A DNA stretch of 5,290 bases, from the NCBI GenBank assembly GCA_031287285.1, contig JAITTC010000191.1, positions 1-5,290 of the forward strand. Reading direction: 5' to 3'. The translations under genes and the position numbers were made by a program. The notes below the pieces were generated by a model. That model was not told where the DNA came from. It saw only the letters and a list, made by a program, of their open reading frames with translations, and did no database searches. Below, piece after piece: positions 1-4,339 of the stretch; the stretch's first letter is position 1; each line of letters begins with the position of its first letter. The DNA is from Christensenellaceae bacterium. Its GTDB lineage: Bacteria; Bacillota; Clostridia; Christensenellales; UBA1750.

Positions 1-1593
1 CAGCTCGATGTTTTCGCGGCCAAAGAGCGCGCTGAGCCGATCGAGCGCCGCATCGGCGGCGGGTTTTGAGGGCGGCGCTTCCGCCCCGGCAACGGCGAAC
101 TGCGCCGTCACCTGCGCGCCGCACTCGCGCGAGAGTAGCCCTTCGAGGAACTCTCGGTTCTCGGGCCTATCAAAAAGCGCGATAAAGGCGCTGTTCTCGG
201 CCGAAAACGCGATTCGCGCGCTGCCGCCCTGCACGCCGTGAAATTCCGCCAGGCGAAGCGGCATATAAAGGGGCATTCTTTCCCCCTTTACGCTTTTGAG
301 CACCCCCTGCCAGAGCTCCCCGTCGTTTTGCGGCCTTGCCTGCGCCGCGGCAGGCGCCTTGCCTTCCTCTTTTTTGGGCGCTTTTTCAGCCTTTTTGGGC
401 CGAGTTTCCGCCTCTTCCGGCGCGGCCGCCCGGGCGGCGCCTCCGCTTTGGACGAGCCGTTCCAGCTTCTCGACGCGCTCGAGCAGCGCTTCCAGGTCTT
501 GCTCGGCCTCCGGGCGGCAAGCCCGGAAGGCGGCCATCTCCAGCACGCTGCGCGGCTGCGCCGCCCAGCGCATCTCGGGCTCCGCCTGGGCGAAGAGCTC
601 CAGCGCCTTCAGGGCGCGCGCCGGGCCAAAGGCCTCCGCCTGGTCGCGCAGACGCGCTGCCTCTTCCTCTGGTATGTCTAAAATCTCGCCCACATCCTTC
701 GCGGCGGCAGCCACCAGGATGCCGCGCAGATGCGCGCAAAGCTCGCGGCAAAGCACCGCGGCGTCGCCGCCCGCGCGCATTCTTCCGTCGATGAGCTCCA
801 GGGCAAGCCCTGCGTCGCCGCCCGCCAGCGCGTCCGCAAAGGCGAAGAGCATCTCATTCCCCGCGCTGCCAAGGGCGCTTTGAACGATCTGAGTATCGAC
901 TCTCCCCTGCCCAAATTCCATGCAAAGGTCCAAAAGCCCGATGGCGTCGCGCAGTGCGCCGTCCGCCTGGCGGGCGATCTGCTCCAGCGCGGCAAACTCG
1001 GCTTCGGCACCCTCGCTTTTCGCAATTTTTTGCAGATGCTCGGCGATTTGCCCCACGCGGATGCGCCCGAAGCCGTATCGCTGGCAGCGCGAGAGCACCG
1101 TGGCCGGCAGGCGCTGCGGCTCCGTCGTGCCAAGGATGAACACCGCGTGCGCGGGCGGCTCCTCGAGCGTCTTGAGCAGGGCATTGAACGCCCCTGCCGA
1201 CAGCATGTGGACCTCGTCGATGATATAGACCTTATATTTGCCGAATTGCGGCGGGTACTTGACCTTTTCGCGCAGGTCGCGAATCTCATCCACGCCGTTA
1301 TTCGAGGCCGCGTCGATCTCGATGATGTCCATATTGGCGTCGCGCTTAGAGGCTTCGCAGGCCGCGCAAACGCCGCAGGGCTCGCCGTCTTCCGGGGATA
1401 GGCAGTTGATCGCACGCGAAAAGATGCGGGCCGTGCTCGTCTTGCCCGTGCCCCTCGTTCCGCTGAACAGGTAGGCATGGCCGATGTGCCCTGCCCGCAC
1501 CTGGTTGCGCAGGGTCTTTGTCACGGCTTCCTGGCCAACCACCGCCGAAAAGCGATCCGGCCGCCAGGCCCGGTATAAGGCTTGATAGCTCAT
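1..1593 (-). CDS. dnaX: DNA polymerase III subunit gamma/tau (clamp-loader ATPase), 3' end beyond the window
   Basis: This is the ATPase subunit that loads the sliding clamp and organises the replisome. The reading frame is open for 531 codons from ATG at 1593 to the left edge, with no stop seen. Visible parts are the N-terminal motif MSYQALYRAWRP; Walker A GTRGTGKT (residues 45-52); a zinc module with C64, C73, C76 and C79; Walker B VYIIDEVH (about 122-129); sensor 1 at LGTTEP (about 154-159); the SRC motif with arginine finger (168-170); and sensor 2 in GALRDA (R215). A helical collar covers about 240-360. A lysine/alanine/glutamate-rich linker follows (about 385-420), then a C-terminal domain ending in LFGRENIEL, so the stop is probably only a few codons outside. 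The start is supported by GAAAGGGG five bases upstream. The gene is very GC-rich. In many Firmicutes dnaX is followed by a ybaB-type gene and recR; that region would lie to the left, unseen. Confidence 0.97.
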   Translation of the reverse strand, partial: MSYQALYRAWRPDRFSAVVGQEAVTKTLRNQVRAGHIGHAYLFSGTRGTGKTSTARIFSRAINCLSPEDGEPCGVCAACEASKRDANMDIIEIDAASNNGVDEIRDLREKVKYPPQFGKYKVYIIDEVHMLSAGAFNALLKTLEEPPAHAVFILGTTEPQRLPATVLSRCQRYGFGRIRVGQIAEHLQKIAKSEGAEAEFAALEQIARQADGALRDAIGLLDLCMEFGQGRVDTQIVQSALGSAGNEMLFAFADALAGGDAGLALELIDGRMRAGGDAAVLCRELCAHLRGILVAAAAKDVGEILDIPEEEAARLRDQAEAFGPARALKALELFAQAEPEMRWAAQPRSVLEMAAFRACRPEAEQDLEALLERVEKLERLVQSGGAARAAAPEEAETRPKKAEKAPKKEEGKAPAAAQARPQNDGELWQGVLKSVKGERMPLYMPLRLAEFHGVQGGSARIAFSAENSAFIALFDRPENREFLEGLLSRECGAQVTAQFAVAGAEAPPSKPAADAALDRLSALFGRENIEL

Positions 1594-1629
1594 GTCTGCC
1601 CCTTTCAAAAAACAGCTTTTGTCGCTTCT

Positions 1630-1657
1630 ATTATGCGCGCATTCGTGGATTTTTCAA
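1630..1657 (-). promoter_or_regulatory. Putative sigma-A-type promoter of dnaX
   Basis: On the minus strand TTGAAA (1657-1652) is followed after 16 bases by CATAAT (1635-1630), a reasonable match to the housekeeping -35/-10 consensus. Transcription would start near 1622, giving a leader of about 30 nt before the dnaX start at 1593, which includes its Shine-Dalgarno sequence. An alternative -10 reading, TAATAG with an 18-base spacer, overlaps it. This is a pattern match only. Confidence 0.55.
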
Positions 1658-1675
1658 GCCTTGGCAAAAAAAGCG

Positions 1676-1684
1676 TGGTATACT
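1676..1684 (+). promoter_or_regulatory. Putative extended -10 promoter of the two-gene UDG operon
   Basis: TGG-TATACT at 1676-1684 is an extended -10 element (TGn followed by a 5/6 match to TATAAT). No good -35 exists at 16-18 bp; TTGGCA at 1661 is only 12 bp away, too close to act as a normal -35. The extended -10 fits a promoter that does not need one. The start would be near 1691, about 45 nt before the ATG at 1736. It lies back-to-back with the dnaX promoter, so both share the 142-bp region 1594-1735. Confidence 0.55.
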
Positions 1685-1735
1685 AAGCAAAAACGCGCCG
1701 CCATACTAAGCGGTGCGGGCGCAGGAGTCAACGCG

Positions 1736-2311
1736 ATGGAACTTTCTTGGGGGAATCTTGAAGATGCCGTGCGGGGCTGCAGGCGCTGCAAGCTCTGCCA
1801 CGGGCGAATGAACACCGTCCTTGGCGAAGGAAACCGCGAGGCCGCGATTCTTTGCATCGGCGAAGGGCCGGGCCAGCAGGAAGACCTGCAGGGCAGGCCC
1901 TTCGTGGGGCCCGCCGGCCAGCTTCTCGATAAGATGCTGGGGGCGATTGCGCTCACGCGCGAGGATGTCTACATCGCCAACGTGGTCAAGTGCCGCCCGC
2001 CCATGAACCGCAGCCCGGAGCCCGATGAAGTCGAAAGCTGCCTGCCCTTTTTGCGGGCGCAGCTCAGGCTCATTCGGCCAAAAATCCTGTTCTGCCTCGG
2101 GGCCACGGCCGGCAGGGCCGTCATCGGCCGAGAGTTCCGCGTCACGCGCGACAGGGGCAAGTGGGTGGAGCGCAAGGGCTTTCACATGCTGGGGAGCTTT
2201 CACCCCTCCGCGCTGCTGCGCGACCAGTCAGGCGCCTGGAAGCGCCTGGCCTGGGAGGATTTACAGAGCCTGCGCGCCAAATACGACGAATTGAAGGGGG
2301 AAGGGCCATGA
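1736..2311 (+). CDS. Family 4 (iron-sulfur) uracil-DNA glycosylase
   Basis: A 191-residue protein predicted to excise uracil from DNA as the first step of base-excision repair. Motif 1 is GEGPGQQED (residues 42-50), followed by GRPFVGPAGQLLD, typical of family 4 enzymes such as that of Thermus thermophilus. Motif 3 is HPSALLR (156-162). The four expected [4Fe-4S] ligands are C15 and C18 (CRRC), C86 (VVKCRPP) and C102 (ESC); C21, C40 and C120 are extra cysteines. Length is within the usual range of about 190-220. I place the start at ATG 1736: AGGAG lies nine bases upstream and family homology begins there. The frame stays open back to 1592, but that earlier ATG would lie upstream of the promoter and overlap dnaX. 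The stop TGA overlaps the ATG of the next gene (ATGA), suggesting coupled translation. Confidence 0.93.
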   Translation: MELSWGNLEDAVRGCRRCKLCHGRMNTVLGEGNREAAILCIGEGPGQQEDLQGRPFVGPAGQLLDKMLGAIALTREDVYIANVVKCRPPMNRSPEPDEVESCLPFLRAQLRLIRPKILFCLGATAGRAVIGREFRVTRDRGKWVERKGFHMLGSFHPSALLRDQSGAWKRLAWEDLQSLRAKYDELKGEGP

Positions 2312-2901
2312 GCGCCGAGAAGCTTTCCGCGCTTTACCGCCAGTGCGCGGCCTATTTCGATGCGCTCTACGCGCCGGAAAGGCGAATCTACGTCTTTGGC
2401 GACGGAGACCCGGCGGCCAAGATCCTTCTGGTGGGCGAAGCGCCCGGCGAGCAGGAAACCCTTTTGCAAAAACCCTTCGTGGGCCGCGCGGGCAAGAACT
2501 TAGATGAATTTCTGGCGTTGACCGAGCTCACGCGCCCAAAGCTTTACACCACCAACCTGGTCAAATTCCGCCCGGTGAAGCTCGGCGCCAAGGGCCGTGC
2601 CTCGAACCGGCCGCCCTCCCGCGAGGAAATCGAGCTGTGGAAGCCTTGGTTCCTCAAGGAGCTCAACATCGTGTCTCCCAAGGTGATCGTGAGCCTTGGG
2701 AACGTGCCCCTGCAGGCGCTGGCGGGGCGAAAAACCGTGATCGGCCAGGCGCACGGCAGGCCCTTTGGCGAGCTGATCTTAGGCGCCACGCTCTTCCCGC
2801 TCTATCACCCGGCCAGCGTCATCTACAACCCAGCCCTGCGCGAAAGCTATTTAGAGGATTTGCGGGCCTTCAGCGCTTTTTTGCGTGAAAACAGGCTGTG
2901 A
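2308..2901 (+). CDS. UDG-superfamily protein lacking the Fe-S cysteines (paralogue of the preceding gene)
   Basis: A 197-residue protein with the same fold signature as its neighbour: VGEAPGEQE (42-50), PFVGRAGKNLDEFL (about 56-69), LYTTNLVKFRPVK (about 79-91), PKVIVSLGN (about 124-132) and the motif 3-like HPASVIYN (167-174). It should therefore be a glycosylase or a DNA-binding relative. It differs in that the only cysteine is C13: the KCRPP cysteine is phenylalanine (KFRP, F87), the helix cysteine near residue 109 is absent and no N-terminal CxxC exists, so no [4Fe-4S] cluster can be held in the usual way. Motif 1 ends in E-T instead of E-D. The loop after KFRPVK is longer and basic (LGAKGRASNR). 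ATG 2308 overlaps the upstream stop, with a purine-rich AAGGGGG about seven bases upstream, so the two genes form one operon. Its substrate cannot be told from sequence; it could be active on uracil or another damaged base, or be structural. Confidence 0.85.
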   Translation: MSAEKLSALYRQCAAYFDALYAPERRIYVFGDGDPAAKILLVGEAPGEQETLLQKPFVGRAGKNLDEFLALTELTRPKLYTTNLVKFRPVKLGAKGRASNRPPSREEIELWKPWFLKELNIVSPKVIVSLGNVPLQALAGRKTVIGQAHGRPFGELILGATLFPLYHPASVIYNPALRESYLEDLRAFSAFLRENRL

Positions 2902-2913
2902 GCAGCCCTTTTT
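2894..2913 (+). terminator. Rho-independent terminator of the UDG operon, overlapping the stop codon
   Basis: GGCTG (2894-2898) and CAGCC (2903-2907) form a perfect 5-bp stem with a TGAG tetraloop, followed by C and TTTTT (2909-2913). The loop contains the TGA stop of the preceding gene (2899-2901). The stem is short but GC-rich and well placed. Confidence 0.6.
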
Positions 2914-3118
2914 AAGCAAAGCGCCGGCCGAATGTGCGCCGAGCTTCCTCCGCAGCCGCCCTTTTGGTTTCGACATGCTTTTGGGGGCCGCTCACGCGCA
3001 AAAACCATCGGCGCCCTGCGCCCTTCCAAGCCCTTGAACCCCGTTTTTTCATATATGCGCCCATGGGCCTGCCTTCTTAGCGAAGCCTAACGACCTTCAC
3101 GCCCCGGCTCCGCGCCTC

Positions 3119-3154
3119 CCCAATGGCCAAAGGCGAGCGGCGGCCCCCATTGGG
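3119..3154. repeat. Inverted repeat CCCAATGG / CCATTGGG
   Basis: CCCAATGG at 3119-3126 is perfectly complementary to CCATTGGG at 3147-3154, with a 20-base GC-rich loop in which CC (3127-3128) can also pair with GG (3142-3143). No T-tract follows on the minus strand and only TTT on the plus, so it is not a convincing terminator. Its function is unknown. Confidence 0.55.
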
Positions 3155-3303
3155 TTTGAATAGGCCGGCGCAAGCGCATAGAAACAAACCCCCTATCGCC
3201 GATCACGGCGTTTCTGTACTTCAGCTCGTTCATCCTCCCGCTTTTATGATGCGAGAATGTTATCAAGCGCCGCCTTATAAGACCGAGCCGCGCCTCCCCT
3301 TGC

Positions 3304-3328
3304 GGCGCACGTCGCCGGCGCCTTTTTT
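3304..3328 (+). terminator. Possible weak plus-strand terminator hairpin
   Basis: GGCGC (3304-3308) can pair with GCGCC (3318-3322) around a 9-base loop, directly followed by TTTTTT (3323-3328). An alternative GGCG/CGCC stem competes with it. No nearby plus-strand gene obviously needs it, but it would block read-through from the UDG operon into the antisense of the HAD gene. Confidence 0.3.
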
Positions 3329-3366
3329 CACGGCCCTCTCGGCCCCCTTGGCCCTCTTTAGCGCAT

Positions 3367-3400
3367 AAAAAACGACCCCCACGCAAAGCGCGGAGCCGTT
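3367..3400 (-). terminator. Rho-independent terminator of the HAD hydrolase gene
   Basis: Read on the minus strand, AACGGCTCCGCGC (3400-3388) pairs with GCGTGGGGGTCGTT (3384-3371) around a TTT loop. This gives about 13 pairs, including G-T wobbles and one bulged G. A run of six T follows (3372-3367). It lies about 45 bases beyond the HAD stop codon and is in the right orientation to end that transcript. Confidence 0.75.
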
Positions 3401-3445
3401 TCCTTATGTGATCCACTGACAAAAAAGATGCAATAACGAAAGTGC

Positions 3446-4189
3446 TTATAATACTCGTTCCTCTAACCATTTCGCTACGCCGTCTTCGTCACAATCACCG
3501 CAAACGTAGTTAGCTACAGCTTTACATTCACTTATTGCATTACTCATTGCAATGCCGGTACCGCACTCACGGAGCATTTCAACATCGTTGAAATCGTCGC
3601 CAAAAGCGGCTACTTCCGATAGATGAACGTTAAAATATTCTGATATAGTCTTTATGCCATTGAGTTTCGTGGCTTCTTTCGGGTTAATATCGTATAAATC
3701 ACTTCCGCTGATGTGCAGAAACGAAAAATCGGGATACTGAGCTGCGATTGACTTCATAAGCGCGCCATCGTCTGTGCGGCATGAACAATGCAAGAGTCTC
3801 TCGGGCAGATGAGCGTTAAAGTCAACACAGATTCGGCCCTCTGTTGGTATGTTCGAGTAGCTTGCGTTCAACGAACGAGCCGACACTCTTTTAACCGACG
3901 GATACGCACAAAGCTCCGCAAGTAGCGCCGCCCCCCGAGGTTCAGGCAAATAGCAACTGCGGAGTAACTGCCTGCCGACAAAGACCAAGCAACCGCCTGT
4001 AATAATATCGCCGTCTGGATTTAATAGCGTGCGATATTCTTGGGAACTCTCCATGCTTCGCGCCGTAGCAAACGCAATCAACATACCACACTCGCGCACT
4101 CGCCGGAATATGTCAATCGTGTAATCGCTGATTGTTTTATCGCGTCGTAAAAGAGTGTTGTCCAAATCTGTTATTATCATTTTTATCAT
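3446..4189 (-). CDS. HAD-superfamily hydrolase, Cof-like (subclass IIB) phosphatase
   Basis: A 247-residue cytosolic phosphohydrolase of the haloacid dehalogenase superfamily. Motif I is TDLDNTLL (D8 nucleophile, D10 acid/base); motif II is T42 in IAFATARS; motif III is probably K175 in NPKEATKLNGI; motif IV is GDDFNDVEML (D198, D199, D202). The segment between motifs II and III (about 60-165) fits the alpha/beta cap of Cof-type enzymes, which usually act on sugar phosphates, nucleotides or flavin phosphates; the actual substrate cannot be predicted. The length is slightly below the usual 260-270. I start at ATG 4189 because GGGAGA lies eight bases upstream; the frame remains open to 4297 but that extension crosses the promoter and the tRNA remnant. 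The gene is visibly AT-richer than the dnaX and UDG genes (a sampled 60-base line is about 42% GC against 77% in dnaX) and uses many A/T-ending codons, suggesting acquisition from elsewhere. It appears monocistronic. Confidence 0.9.
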   Translation of the reverse strand: MIKMIITDLDNTLLRRDKTISDYTIDIFRRVRECGMLIAFATARSMESSQEYRTLLNPDGDIITGGCLVFVGRQLLRSCYLPEPRGAALLAELCAYPSVKRVSARSLNASYSNIPTEGRICVDFNAHLPERLLHCSCRTDDGALMKSIAAQYPDFSFLHISGSDLYDINPKEATKLNGIKTISEYFNVHLSEVAAFGDDFNDVEMLRECGTGIAMSNAISECKAVANYVCGDCDEDGVAKWLEERVL

Positions 4190-4228
4190 AATCGTTTTCT
4201 CCCGAAAATAGAAATTTTCGACGTTTTC

Positions 4229-4257
4229 ATTATAACAAAAACCCGCCGCAAAAGCAA
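4229..4257 (-). promoter_or_regulatory. Putative sigma-A promoter of the HAD hydrolase gene
   Basis: The minus strand has TTGCTT (4257-4252), a 17-base spacer and a perfect TATAAT (4234-4229). Transcription would begin near 4222, giving a leader of roughly 30 nt before ATG 4189. The promoter lies between the tRNA remnant and the gene, so the HAD gene does not depend on the integrase transcript. Confidence 0.6.
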
Positions 4258-4285
4258 TTTCAGCTTTTTCGACAGGTTTCGGTAC

Positions 4286-4311
4286 TGGCACCTCCAAGGG
4301 GATTCGAACCC
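4286..4311 (-). other. 3' end of a tRNA gene: attachment-site core at an element junction
   Basis: On the minus strand this reads GGGTTCGAATCCCC followed by TTGGAGGTGCCA. These are one side of a T-stem, the T-loop TTCGAAT, the other T-stem strand, the 3' acceptor strand TGGAGGT, discriminator G and an encoded CCA. The rest of the tRNA (D-arm, anticodon, 5' acceptor) is absent upstream: beyond the GGG the sequence becomes AT-rich and the T-stem loses pairing, marking the limit of tRNA identity. This is the usual result when a tyrosine recombinase inserts into a tRNA 3' end. The acceptor would need a 5' strand such as GCCTCCA, which resembles some tRNA-Arg genes, but the isotype is a guess. The intact tRNA should lie at the far end of the element, right of the window. 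Confidence 0.85.
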
Positions 4312-4339
4312 ATCAATAATTGACATAAAGCCAGCTGAA

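Larger units (their letters stand above)
2914..3366. other. GC-rich stretch with no convincing gene
   Basis: About 450 bp separate the UDG operon terminator from the HAD gene terminator. The composition is high-GC, like the dnaX side. Two overlapping open frames exist: minus strand 3470-3087, starting inside the HAD gene, and plus strand 3123-3368. Neither has a recognisable domain, a good Shine-Dalgarno or protein-like composition (they are rich in Arg, Pro and Gly), so I do not call them genes. The stretch contains a perfect 8-bp inverted repeat (3119-3126 with 3147-3154), a 12-bp direct repeat CCGCGCCTCCCC (3110-3121 and 3288-3299), a short CGCCG-ATCA-CGGCG hairpin (3197-3210) and a possible plus-strand hairpin with a T-tract (3304-3328). 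It may be decayed coding DNA or an unrecognised structured RNA; I cannot tell which. Confidence 0.6.

Noticed and set aside
678..1478. Long minus-strand open frame inside dnaX (266 codons)
   Set aside because: It is a shadow of dnaX caused by high GC. It has no domain pattern, whereas the dnaX frame shows every expected motif.
1661..1684. TTGGCA as the -35 of the UDG promoter
   Set aside because: It is only 12 bases from TATACT, far from the normal 16-18 bp spacing. The extended -10 explains the promoter better.
1592..1735. Longer N-terminus for the first UDG, starting at 1592 (MSAPFKKQLL...)
   Set aside because: It would begin upstream of the likely promoter and overlap the dnaX start. Family homology and a good AGGAG support the ATG at 1736.
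2161..2307. Longer N-terminus for the second UDG paralogue, starting at 2161
   Set aside because: The extension lies wholly inside the first UDG gene in another frame, while ATG 2308 has a Shine-Dalgarno and the ATGA overlap.
3087..3470. Minus-strand open frame of 127 codons downstream of and overlapping the HAD gene
   Set aside because: It crosses the HAD terminator hairpin, is dominated by Arg/Gly, and has no recognisable domain or clear ribosome binding site.
4190..4297. Longer N-terminus for the HAD hydrolase, starting at 4297
   Set aside because: It runs through the tRNA remnant and the TATAAT promoter. HAD motif I is expected within about ten residues of the start, which fits ATG 4189.
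4286..4311. A complete functional tRNA gene
   Set aside because: Only the part from the T-arm to CCA is present. There is no anticodon arm, D-arm or 5' acceptor strand in the sequence on the 5' side, which is AT-rich and then the integrase gene.
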